From: Rebecca billardiae RCC1528
Lineage: Eukaryota; Haptophyta
DNA length: 64,000 nt
NCBI GenBank assembly: GCA_965240325.2
Contig: OZ251222.1
Coordinates: forward strand, 2,914,001 to 2,978,000
Direction: 5' to 3'
Below, in pieces: positions 41,666 to 53,415 of this stretch. The translations under genes and the position numbers were made by a program. How positions within the stretch are numbered: position 1 is the first letter of the stretch; the number at the start of each line of letters is the position of its first letter. The notes below the pieces were generated by a model. It saw only the letters and a program-made list of their open reading frames with translations. It was not told the DNA's origin and did no database searches.

Positions 41666-44600
41666 TGTAGCTCGCATGAAGTGCGCCAGACGCCCCTCGT
41701 TGTTGTCGCGCGCCGAACGCGCCTCCAGGGGCGCCGTCGCCGACACCACCGCGCCGAAGTGGCAACGGCCGTCGTACACCACGGCCATCCACGTCGTGCC
41801 CAACTGCGTGACGTCCAGACGCTGCAAGGCGCGCCGCGTGCGCTCGTCACGCAGGCGCAGGTGCGCATGCGTGCTCACTGCGACGCTGCCCTTGCGCCCG
41901 CCGTCGTCAGTCCGCCGCCAGCGAAGGCCCGGCCGCGTCTGCACGGGGTAGAACCAGACGTTGTCGGTGAACGCGCGCCACGCCGCCTCCTCCGGCGTAG
42001 CCCCGCCGCGCAGCTCAAGGACCACCAGCGGCAGGCCCGTGGCGCGCGCCGTCGCGACGTGCGAGCCCCACGCCGACCACGCACCAGCGCGCGCCGCATG
42101 CGCGCCAGCGCCGTCGCCCGTGTACCGGGCGCCGCGCGCGTACGCGCGCGCCGCTGCTCCCAGCGTCCGCACGCCTCCAGTATGTCGCAGTGGCAGTGGC
42201 AGCACCTCCTGCCAGTCCTCGTCCTGCACTTCGAGTCCTTGGCCGGTGCGGGCCCGGGGGATGGATGCTGGCTTGACGCCAAGCATGCCGAGCGCGCTTG
42301 CCGCCGACGCCGTGGCCGACGCCGTGCCGAGCGTCTCGCCCGGTCCGTGCTCGTCCTCCCACGACGCGATGTACGAGCACACGCCGTCGCGCAGCGTCTG
42401 CGCGCGCGCGTTGGCGGCGGGCAGGTCGGCCCGCACGCCACGCGTGTCGTGCGCGAGCCACGCGTGAAAGTAGCAGTCGCCATCGCCGGGAACGTCCTGC
42501 ACGCTCGTGCCGCCGCCGAAGAGCTCGCGGATGGCCGCGGCGACGTTGCCGTCGCCATCCACGCCGCCGGGTGCTCCGGTCTGTGCACCAGCCCGCGCCT
42601 CGGGCGGCAACGCCGGCGGCAGGGGCAGCACGGGGAAGCCCAGGCGCTCGAGCAGGACCGCGGCGTCGTCCACCGGCGCGTGCACGTGTGCGGCGGCCGC
42701 CGGAGCCACCGCAGCCGGCGCAGCCCCGTGCCCGGCGGGCGCCGGCGCCGCCGCACCCGCGTCCACGGTGGCGTCCGTCGCCGCCGCGGCGCGCGGCGCG
42801 GCTGCGCCGCGTGGCGCGGCATCACCCGCCGTCACGTCAGCGCGGCATCGCTCCGCCGTCACGTCAGCGGCGGTCTCGCCCAAGGCCAGGCGCAGCCCCA
42901 AGCCCACGTCGCACCGCCATGCCCCGTCGGAGCCGTCGAGAGGGACCACCTCGGTGCCGAACGCGCTCGGGTCCAGCGCATCCACCTCGCACCCGCGCCG
43001 CCTGGACGCCAGCCTCACGTGCGCGTCCGCAGCCGGCTGGAACGCACTCCAGCGCGACGCCGGCAACACCCCGTGCGCGCGCGGGGTGGCCTGCGGCGCA
43101 ACCACTGCGTAGAACTGCCGGCGAGGACACACGTTGCGCACGATGGCCACCCAGCCGGTGCCCATCGCCCCGACGTCGAGCGTGCGCAGGACGCGTGCGT
43201 GCGTCTCGCGTCCCAGGCTCAGGCGCGCTTCGCACAGCGGACGTGCGTCCGCGTGCGCGGCGCCTGCGTCGGGCGTGTCGGCGCGCCGGCGCTTCGCGCC
43301 GGCGCCCCCGCGAGCGCGTGGCGCCGCCGGCGCCGGCGGCACGCGCACTGCCGTCGGAGGATACCACCGCACGTGCTCACGCATGGCGACGCCGTGCACG
43401 TCGCGAGCTCGGCGTGCGTAGGCCATGTCGAAGACGAGGAGGTGCACGCCGGCGGCGCGAGCGACTGCCGCGTACCACTCAGGGCCATCGCACGTGTTGC
43501 CCGGGCTGCTGACGTACCCGTCGCACGTGTACTCCGCCGCTCGCACTGCCAGCGTCACTGCGTCGTCCAGATCGCGCACGCCCTGGCCGGGGGTGTGCCA
43601 CGACGACGAGTCGTCGGGGGCCACCATGCGCAGAGCCCGCAAACGCGCCTGCCCAGCTTCGTCGCCACCTGCGCTCTCCGGGGGAAGTGCGCGCACGTCA
43701 GCGCCGCACAAGCCGATGAAGCGCGCCTGCGCTCGCAGGTCCTCTGCCGACTCGGCCGGGCCCAGCGCGCCACCCCAGCCGACGGAGTGCTCGGTGGGCG
43801 TGGCATGCGCGTGCGCGGCCAGCCACGACGCGGCCGCCGCGCGCAGGCGCCGCGCGCAGCACGCCCACCACAGGGCCTCAAGCGTGCTGGGCGGACGCGC
43901 CCGCGCGTGCGCGTGCGCGAGCACCGCGTGCAGCACGTCGTCACCGTCGGCTGGCACGGGCAACGGCTGTGCGGCGCCCGCGCCCCAGAGGTCGTCGAGC
44001 ACTGCCTGGGCGCAGCAGAGCCGTAATCGGGCGAATTCGGCGTCGTGGTCGTCTGCGCCGGCGGCGGCGTCGGCGGCGTGGAACAGGCGCACCGGCGCGT
44101 GGCGGTCATCGCCCGCGGCGCGCGCTCCAGCGTCGCGCACCGGCAGACCAGTGCGCGCCAAGTGGGCGACCGCGTCGTCCGCGGTGGCGACGGCTGTGTC
44201 GTCCGCGGCACCAGACGTGCCACGCGCCGTCCCCAGCAGGTCGGCGCCTGCGCGCGTTGGGCCCGGCGTCGGCACCGACCGCGCCGCCGACGATGGCCCC
44301 GCCGTGGACGCGCGGGCGCCCGCCGCCTGGCGCGAAGCCGGCGGCAGGCGCCCATCCGCGGCCGCACCGCCCGCGTCGTCGGCGGCGGCCGCAGTCCGAG
44401 GGCGCTTGGGCGCGCACGGCGCAGACGCGGCCCCCGCGCCCGCGCGGGAGGTGCCAGCCGCGGCGCCCGCCTGGCCTGCGGCGCCTGCGCCCGCGCCGCC
44501 GCCGCCAGCCAGGACGTCCGCCAGGCCCGCCGCCGCCGCCGCGACGTCGTGTGCGCCTGCGTGCGCCCACACGTGGGAGGCCGCGTTCGGAGCGGCGCCG

Positions 44601-47600
44601 CCCGAGCCCCTCGCGCCGCCACTGCCCTCGGCGGGCACGGCGGGCGACGCGTGCGCGCGCGCCAGCTCGGCGGGGGCGGCGGCGGCGCGCGCAAACTGTG
44701 CCAGCACCTTGCCCGTCGTCGCGCTGGACGCGCCGAATGCGTCACCGGCCGTCTCGCTGAGCGTGGGCCACGGTGCTGACAGGCCGCGACTGCACATGAA
44801 CATGGCTGCCCTGCCCCGACCGATGCCAGGTATGCGCTGCAACGCCGCGAGCACTGCGGCGCTGTCGTCAGCGAGGCGCGCGTACGCCGACTCGGACTCC
44901 GCCGCCTCCGCCGGTGGCTCTGCCGCGCCCGCGCGCGCCCGAGGGACTCGCGCACCCGGTGGCGGTGGCGCGTGGGCGCCGGGCCACGGGGGGCGGAAGG
45001 GATGCTCAGTCGCCGCCAGCGGTACTGTGTCGCCCGTGGCCGGCAGCGGCTCCGCGGCGTGCGCGCGCGCGCGCGCGGCGGGCGTCGTGCCGGCGTCCGC
45101 GCCACTGCGCGGGCCCGTCGTGCCCTCAGGCGGTGCGGCCGGCCGCTGCGTGGCGGCGTTTGGCATCGGTGCCGTCGCGAAGCCCATGCGTACGCCGGTG
45201 CCGCCAAGTGCCTGCGAGGCGATCGCGCGCGCGCAGTGCCGGCGCGGGCCGCCGCGCGCGCCCGCGCCCGCCGCGGCGGCGCCGTCGCGCGTCTGGGCGG
45301 CCGCCGGCTGCGCGCGCCCGGGCGCGGGCGCCGCCGCGCCGCGGCCCCCGCGGCCGCCTGCGCGGCCCCCGCGCGCGCCTGCGGTGCGCGCGGGGTCGCC
45401 GCGCGCGGCCCCACCGCCGTGCTGTCCGCGCATACGGTGGTATGGCACGTCCTCCGGCCTCGCGCCGCGCGGCCCGTCGGGCGCCGCCGCCTCGCCCGCC
45501 GCGGCTGCGCGCGCTTCGCGCAGGCGCTTCCACGCCCCCGCGACGAGCAGGAAGTAGCAGCACGTGCACATGTACAGCCCGCTGTCCAGCGCGCCGAGGT
45601 GCCACACATACTTGCACTGCGCGGGCGAGTGGATGAAGCAGGCGCAGCCCTGGCACGCCAGTCGGGGGTCGATCGGCGGCGAGTCCGCCGGCCACGCCGC
45701 GCTGAGGTCCGCGGCCTCGGGGTCGAAACACGCGCAGCAGCGCAGTTGCGCGGCGGCGGTCGTGCCGGCCGTGTACGTGGCAAAGTGGCGACGTCGCTGG
45801 TTCGCAACCACACCCTCGCGGAGCGGGCCGGCCACGCGCACGAGCACGTTAGTGTCGTCGAGCACGTGCGTGTGCGCGATGCCGTACAGGTGCTCCGGCA
45901 GCCCCTCGAGCACACGCGCGAGCTCGTCGCGGTGCGCTTCGCGCACGCGCCGGGCGAAGTCGCCGTCCGGGGCTTGCTCCCTCAAGGGGCGCACGTACGA
46001 CGCCGCGGATTTGCCCAACTGCACGCGCGGCGCGCGCGCGCGCGGTGCGCGCGGGTGGCGCGCCCCGGCGCGGCCCTCCCAGAACGCCAGCCGTCGCGCC
46101 GAGGACGCGGGCCTGCCCACGCGCGCGGGCACCGCTGGCATGGCCACGTACTTTTCGAGCAGGGCGCGCTTGGCGAGAGCGGGCAGCAGCAGAGCCGCAA
46201 TGGCGTCCTCCAGGCGCTGGGGCGGTGTGATGACGTCGAGCTTGGTGATGGCCACGACGCGCCCGAGCGTGTCCACCCGGGTGTCGTTGGCGTCGCGCTC
46301 GACCCGAAGGCCCACCTGCGCGAACCACGTCTCGCAGCGCAGGTCCTGGGGCAAGCACGTGCCCATGGCACGGCCGACGGAGGTCGCCACGCGGCAGAAG
46401 TGCATGCACGGCAGGCGCTTGCGGCGCAGCAACGCGCAGCACCGGAACTCGTCGAGGTACACGTGGCGCGGCGCCGAGCCGTCCGTGGTGTTGAGCATGC
46501 GCAGGGCACCTGCGTGCGGCCCGTCGAGGACACGGTGCACTTCCACCTGAGAGAGCGTGCGCGCCGTGCTCACCTGCTGGCGCACGTATTCCAGGTGCCG
46601 TGGCGGCAACCCGTGCACCTCATCATCGGCGTCGGGCTTCAGGGCGTGGCGCACGGCGACGCTGCGGTGCGTCGCGTAGAGGCGAAAGAGGTTGTCGTGC
46701 AGGTCGAGCAGCATCCACACCGGGCCCTGCGCCTTGCGCACCGGCAGCAGCCAGTGCATGAAGGACTCCGCCGGCGCGGACGTCACGTAGCCGCGCAGGG
46801 ACACCGGCGCGAAGCACGGGAAGAGCTCCTCGCGGGGGATGACGTCGAGGATGCGCTTGGCCGACTCTGGCATCTCCACCCAGGCGGCCTCCCACACCTC
46901 CTCGGTCAACGCGTCCACGCACGCGTCGAACACGCGCAGGATGGTGGGCACCTCGTTCGCCGAGTGTGCGTAGCCCGTGATGAAGGTCTGGCGCTTGTGG
47001 AACGTGCACAGGAAGAGGTGCCTGCGCGGGCACAGCAGCTTCCACGCGCCGCGCAGGCCCTTCTGGCCGTCCGAGATGGTGACGCCGTTGGGGTCGTCCC
47101 ACACAGCCGCCCCGCCGAGGTGCTGCATGAGGTATCCGACGTGCGCGCACCACGAGTCCAGGCACTCCACGTCGACGATGTACGACACGCACAAGACGAA
47201 CAGCTGCCGGTTGGCGTTCACGGCCAGCGTGACGAAGAGCATGCCTGCGTCGCGCGCGTGCGTGCGCGCGGGCAGGTCAGACGGGCGGGCGCTGAGGCGG
47301 CACGGACGCACGCGGCGTCGCGAGGGCGTGCCCGGGTGCGGCGGGCGCGCGCACCCGCGCGCTTCGCGCCACCGCTGGCGGGGCGGTGCAGGAAGCACGC
47401 GTCGCTGAACGCGGCCGTGTTGCCCTTCGCGTGAAAGTGCTCGCGGTAAAGCGCCTTGGCCTGCTTGGGCACGTAGTGGAAGCCACCCACTGCCTTCTTG
47501 CCGCGCACGTCAGCCAGCGCCTTCTGCACCTCCGCCGCGTCGGGGTTGAAGGCCGCGCGCTGCGCGCCCGCCGGCAGCCCCTGCTGCACCTCGTCGTGCA

Positions 47601-50600
47601 CGCGGCCGAACATGGCCAGCAGCGCGTCCTCGACCGAGTTCTCGTGGAAGATGATGGGCGCGACCTCGTTGCCCTCCTGCGACAGCGACGCGCACACGGC
47701 CACGAGGTCGCGCGACATGGCCGTGTCGTCCCCGTAGATCTCGGCGCGCGCTTCTTTGTGCGCTCGCGCGATGAGCGATTCACCCATGGGGAGCTCTGCG
47801 TCCAGCTGGCGCGCGACCTCTCGTGCTTGCTGCGGGCCGTAGCACAGCTGCGCGTGCGTGGTCCCGCGCCGGGCCAAGCGCGCCTTCCAGTCCTCGACGA
47901 TCGCCCGCCCGAGCTCGTGTTGGGAGTACGGCGTCGTGCGCACGCCCGGCTGGTTGGTCGGGCGCGGCAGCGAGCCGATGGGGTGTTCCTCGGACCCCTT
48001 GCCCATGCGCAGGTTGCGGCACATGGAGCCGTGCGCGACCGAGCGTTGCACGGCCCACGGCGGCGCGCCAAACGTGTCCACGTACTTCGACGGGCCCACC
48101 ACCACCACGGACGGGCACCCGGGCGTGGGGCATCCGATCGTCAGCTTGGCGCGGTCGACGCGCCGCGTCGGCGGCATGGCCCCCCGGTGCAGCGCGCACT
48201 CCGAGGCGTGCGTGAGCGCGTCGGCGAGGCGCGGGTACACCTGGCGCACCATCGGGGGCTCGAGCAGGGTGGCGTCCGCCTTCACCTGGGAGTACGGGCG
48301 CGGCGCCCGCAAGCCCATTTTCCTCCACAGTGCCAGGGGCCGGAGCTCGAGGCGGTGCGCTGCCGCCGACGTGCTCGCCGAGGTGCTCGACGGCGCGGAG
48401 TAGCGGAAGTACCCGGCGTCACCGCCGTGGTGCAGCGACTCCGGCGCAACAAGCCGGGCGCCGGCCTGGCCGGCGCGGGGCTCGGCGGGACCGGTGGAGG
48501 GCGGCTGCGCGCGAGCGACGATGGGTGGACACGGCATGAGGGCAGCCAGCGGGTCGCGCGCGCGAGCGGCGTCGCTGTCGGCGGACTCGTCCGCCTGCAG
48601 TGCCGCCTGCGCCGCGCGCGCGCGGGCGTCCGCGCAGTCGTCGTCCGCGATGCCCTCCTCCCAGTCGCGCACGTCGATGGCGGCACTGGCGGGATCGGCG
48701 TCCGTGACGAGCGGCTCGCCGCGGGCGTCGGACTCGCCGACGCGCATCGTCGGCCAGTCCGCGCTCAGGGCGAACAGCGGCGCGTTGCCGCGGGCGGCCG
48801 CCGTCGTGTGCGTCCTATGGCCCACGGACGCGTCGACGAGGGGCACTCCACCGCGCGCCCATGCGGGCGCCGACTTCTCCGTCGCCAACGCGTCGGCAAG
48901 GTGGCCACCGAGGTGGGCACGCTGGCCGGCGTGCAGGGCCAGGGCGAGGTCCCCGCCGGACAAGAGGCCACCTGCGTGCGGCAGCGCAGGGAGGGCCCTC
49001 AGCCGCGCGTCGTCGTCGTCATTGCCGCCGTCGCCACCGGAGGCGCCGCGCGGCTGCGGCGGCGCGCGCGAGGCGCAGCCGGGCGGCTGCGCGATCACCG
49101 CGCGCGCGCTGCTGCTGTCGAGGGGCGGCCCCGCCGGGTGGAGTGGCGGGCGCGCCGTCGCGGCGCACACAGCAGCGCCGGGCACCGTCACCGCGACGCA
49201 GGGCACGGCGTCGCCCGCAGCGCAGGGTGCGCCCGGCGCTGGCGTTGCCACGCGAGCGGGCGAAGAGTGCCCATCGCCAGGCCGCGGCGACGCGGGCTCG
49301 TGCGCGCCCGGCGCGTCCGAGCTCGAGCTTTGGCGGGCGCCGGTGTGCCGCAGCGGGGCGGACGCTGCGTCGGGGCGACGCACGGCCGTGGGCGCGCGCG
49401 GCCCGACAGCCGGGTCGTCAACGCCATCGGCGCGTGGGGGCCGCGCGCCCTCGTCAAAGGGGGCGCCCACGTGCGCGCCCGTGCCGTGCGCGGCCGCGGC
49501 GGTGGGCGCGCGCCCACCGCCGTCGGCGTGAGGCGCGGGGTGGCCGCCCGCAAGCCCCACGACGTGGGGCACGGCAGGCGCCGCTGCGCGCTCATGTGCG
49601 AGCTGCGCGCCGTCGGCAGCGCACACGGGCAGCGCCAGCTGCAGCGCCGACTGCGCCCAGGCCCGCTGCTCGTGGTCCGACGGCGCCTGCTGGCCGTGCG
49701 CCGCGGTCGGCAGGTCGACCACCAGGCGGGAGACGTACTCGTGGTGCGCAGGCGAGCCGAGCCGGAAGCGGGCGTCAGCGCCAGCGCGCGTGGGCTCAGC
49801 CCCCCAGCGCAGCCTGGTCTCAAACGAGTGCTGGAGCCCGCGCTCGAGGGCGGGCACGAGCCGATACGGCGTGGGAGGCGGGTCGGAGCGCGCCGCGCAC
49901 GGCGTGGCGGCGGGGCGAGGCGCGCTCGGCGGCGGCGTGAACGAAGCGCGGAATGTGTCCGCGAGGCCCCGCCCCCCGAATGAGAACACAGCCTTCAGGA
50001 CGAGCGCGTCCGCCGCACCCTGACGCGTAGGCCTCTTGCGCGAGGACGACGGCACGGACCCCGAGGACGCGGCGCGCGCACTGGGGGCCGAGCGGTGATG
50101 CCACATGGCGGGGAAGATGTGCACTGCACCTGCGCTTTCCTGCAGGGCAACGTCGCCGTGCAGCGGCACGGCGTCGGCGCGCGCACCGGGGGGGCGCGCG
50201 CCGACCGTCTGCAGCGGGAAGGGATTGGTGGGCACACTTTGCGGCAAGTGCAAGAGGACCACTGCCGTCCACAGATGGTCCTCGTCGGTCGTGCCGTCGA
50301 CGTGCCACCCGTACGTCGTGACGTCGCCGTCGTCGCACGTGCCGCGGCCCCCGTCGGGCGGACGCATCGGCCGCCCGAAGACATGCCAGGCCGTGAGGTC
50401 GAGCGCGTCGAGGCCGCGGACACCGTCAGAGGCGTCGCCGCGGAACAACGAGCTCACGACGCCCTTCAGCGCCGCCACCACGCGCTCAAAGGCGCGGCAC
50501 CCCAGCACCGAGCGCGCAGAGGAGCCGTGGTCGCCCACCCCCCAGCGCCGCTGCGCGGCCGCCTCGCCGCCCGCGTCCGCGGACTGGTACGCGTGCACCG

Positions 50601-52509
50601 TGCGCAGGAGGCCGCCACCCTCATCCAGCAAGGGCATGGACGCATCGCCGTCCCCGCCGAGGCCTGCGTGCTGCAGCACGTACTCGCGCAACGGGCCAAC
50701 CAGCACGCCCATGTCCATGTCCAAACGCTGCGGTGCCGCAGCGGCGGCACCAAACGCGGCCTGCAGCGCGCGCCCAACCGCGGCGTTATGCGCGAGCATG
50801 TCGTCGAGGCTGGGCGCGGGCGCCGCCGCAGGCGTCGGCGCCAGCGCGTCGCCCAGCGGCGGCTCGCCTGCAGGCGGCAGCGCGCGCGGCACCACCACGG
50901 CGGAGGCAGGGCGCATCGCGCCCGACGCCGCGCTCGTCACCTCGTCGCGCCACGGCGCAGCGGCGCCCACGACAGCGTGCGCACCGCACAGCGTCAGCAC
51001 CAGCGTCACTGGCGGCTGCGAGACGGCCGCGCCGGCCACGAGGGCCTGCGCGAAGGTGGCGTCGAGCAAGGGGTGCAGACGCGCGCCCTCGCCGACGTGC
51101 ACCAGCGCGGGCGCGAGCGGGATGACCACTGCCCACACGGTGCGCTCGGCGATGGTGGAGGCGGCCCGCAGCAACGGCCGCGCCAGCCACCCTTCGCGCA
51201 GCGAGCCGTCCTCGCACGCGGCCACAAAGGCCGCAAGACCGGCGTGGCCGTCGGCGACCACGGCAGCACGCAGCCTGACGGCGGCTGCGCGCACGGCGGC
51301 GTCACGTCCAGCGGCGGCGCCGGACGTGGCAGCGCGCGGCGCTCCATCTGCCGCCACCCCTTCGCCGGCCCCCACGACGGCCTGCGAGACGGCGCCGAGC
51401 CACGCCAAGCGGGCGCTCTCGAGTTCCGCACGCAGCTGCTGGTCGCGCCAGCGTGCCTGCTCAGCCGACGCGGGAACGAACGCGCGCGGCTGCGCCGGCA
51501 CGGGCGCGCAGAGCGCGCGTACGGCAGCGTACGCCTGCGTGCGCAGCTCCGCCGCTCGCGCACGCAGCGCGTCCGCGCAGAGGCTGCTGCGGCCTGCTGG
51601 CCACGACGCCACGCGCTCGAAGGCGACGAACAGAGGCTCGGACTGGCCAGCGTCCGCGCCGAAGACGGCGCGCGCGTAGTACATCACCGCCTCGGACGGG
51701 CATGACAGCGGCGGGCACGGGGGGGGCGCGCCCGTCCAAGCGCCCGACGGCGCCGCCGCCGCCGCCGTCGTCGCCGGGAGCACGTCGTCGACGCCTCCGC
51801 CAGTCCCAGCACCTGGGCGGGCATCCGGACGGGGGGCGCACAACGCCGCCAGAGCCAGCTTCGTCCGGAACGGAGCGGCGGCCCAGGCCGCACGCACTGC
51901 CCACGCGCATGCGCCCTGCGCGTGCTCAGCGGCGCGTGCGTGCTGCCCTGGGGTCGGCGCCGAGGACGACGGCGACAGCGACTCCGCGCCACCCGAGCGG
52001 CGCGCGTGGGACGTGCCTGCGGGCGGCGGCGCCGGTTTCCCTCCGAGCGCCGCTGCGGACGCCGTCAGTCGCGCCGTCTCCGCGAAACTGCCCTCCTCCG
52101 CCAGAGCCCCGTCGGCGGAAGCACCACAGGCAGCGCGCACGGCGATCTGCGCGACGGCCCTGAACCAAAGGGCCGCCGCGCACACGCGCGCCACCGAGTC
52201 CGCGCGCTCACGCAGCGCGTCCGGGTGCGAAGCCAACAACTCCGCACACTCCACCACAGTGAGCAGCGCGTCGGCGCCGCTGCCACCCCATACGCGCGGC
52301 ACTGTGACCTGCGCGGCGGCGGCGCCAAGGCCCACGTCGGTGCTGTGGACCACGCCGAGGGTGCACAGCACCAGACCAAAGGTGAACGTCCACGGGGCTG
52401 CTGCCGAGGAGAACTGCAGCGTGCACAACGCGTCGTCAGCCGCTGCGATCACCGCGTCCACGAGCAGCAGGTCGTCCTGACTGCTGGGGCCGGCGGACAC
52501 ATGCCGCAT
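41603..52509 (-). CDS. giant multidomain MULE transposase with oxygenase-like, PHD and OTU domains
   Basis: Exons 52509-47373 and 47244-41603 around a 128-nt intron (GCG|GTGGCG to CGCAG|GC) encode 3592 residues. The splice rebuilds the first catalytic MULE motif. The longer frame starts at a GTG, so ATG 52509 is used. Domains in order: 2OG-Fe(II) oxygenase-like fold (WHVDG, H736/D738; distal His 804/805 in FPAMWHH; then KAVFSF); CCHC zinc finger of the MULE DNA-binding type (about 1458-1500, GCPTPGC...HGSMC). The MULE DDE core follows: D1703 (SDACFL), D1771 (ISDGQKGL), CxxH 1792-1795, E1872 (APAESFMHWL). Then a SWIM-like finger (C1982...PC1992-M-H1994); PHD finger (about 2215-2275); helix-hairpin-helix (RIPGIGRGRA, near 44800-44860); an OTU copy lacking Cys and His; and an intact OTU protease (DGDC at 42465-42480; His codon 41759-41761). 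Expected role: transposition with accessory DNA/chromatin and ubiquitin functions, the latter inferred. Confidence 0.8.
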
Positions 52510-52835
52510 GCCCGCCTGCGCGGTACGTGCCAGCACGTGCGGCGGAGAGGCAAACGCAGGCGCGCGCGAGCACACACACGGGGCACATCGTCAGACAGGG
52601 GACGGGGGCGCATGGGAGTGGTGCGGTGTGCGCGCGCGCGGCGGCGCACGCCACCAACATCGCTGCCGACCACACACACCCGCCCCGGCCCACCGCGACC
52701 TCGCACCATTCACGAATCACGAGTGCGACTTGCCTGCTCGTCGCGGCCGGCGACCGTCGACGCCTCAGACCGACTCGGATGCGAGAAGGGGGAACTCCTG
52801 CGAGGGGAGGCCGCAGGGAACAAGAACGGTCGGTG

Positions 52836-53329
52836 CGTGTGCGCGATGCGCCGCGCGCGACCGCGCGGCGCGCGCACGACGCCCGCGCGCGTGGAAGGCG
52901 TACCCCCTTAACGTCGTGCTCACGCCCAGCCCTCCCTCGTGGCGAGCTCGGGAGCAAGTTTTGCGGCGCGCCCCCCGGCGTCGCATTTCTCTAACTAATT
53001 GACGAGCAACGTTCCGGCGGCGGTCCGGGCGGGAGGAGTCGACGGCGTCGTTTCGTCGCGGGTGGGCGTCAGGCTGCGCGCAATACGAAAGTACCCACCC
53101 CCGCTCATTAGGGTACTCCGCCCGAATACAAGGCGGGCGTTCGCGCCGGTTCGCCGCGAGCGGTATCTTCCGCGTTGCGGGCGAGCGGCGCCATTTGCTC
53201 GCTCCCGAAGCTTCTGGCCGTCGGAAAACTGGCGGGGGTGCCAGTCCGGAAATCGCCGTGCTGAGATGCGGAGGTTTGTCGGAGTTCTGGTTGCTCGGTC
53301 GGTCCTCGTCGGACTTCCGGAGGATTCCC
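52836..53329 (-). repeat. MULE right terminal inverted repeat
   Basis: Mirror of 35542-36035. The giant gene's ATG lies 327 bp inside it, which leaves room for a 5' UTR read from a terminal-repeat promoter. Confidence 0.85.
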
Positions 53330-53338
53330 TAAAACAAA
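53330..53338. repeat. MULE target site duplication, right copy
   Basis: TAAAACAAA, identical to 35533-35541. Confidence 0.85.
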
Positions 53339-53346
53339 TAAACTGT

Positions 53347-53415
53347 AGGGAAGTGACGTCTGTGGGGTCACTTCCGCTGTGCGCACGAAAGTGAGGCCCC
53401 AGAGGTCACTTCCCT
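53347..53415. repeat. hairpin just outside the MULE
   Basis: 27-nt arms at 53347-53373 and 53389-53415. The outer 11 bases (AGGGAAGTGAC) are perfect, the inner part matches with several mismatches, and the loop is 15 nt. It belongs to the pre-insertion locus. It could be an older foldback or part of a transcript from that locus. Confidence 0.55.

Larger units (their letters stand above)
35542..53329. mobile_element. complete 17.8-kb Mutator-like element (MULE)
   Basis: Terminal inverted repeats of about 490 bp (35542-36035 and 52836-53329) begin GGGAA and end inside matching GC-rich sequence. The outer 22 bp match with three mismatches, the next 390 bp appear identical, then a short divergent patch precedes another 95 similar bp. 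The element is flanked by the 9-bp duplication TAAAACAAA. It carries two genes transcribed inward from the repeats that meet tail to tail, overlapping by 63 bp at 41603-41665. This is the plan of maize MuDR (two convergent genes read from terminal-repeat promoters). Both genes have long undisturbed frames and the repeats are nearly identical, so the insertion looks recent and possibly autonomous. Inserted about 220 bp upstream of the proposed zinc-finger gene start. Confidence 0.9.
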
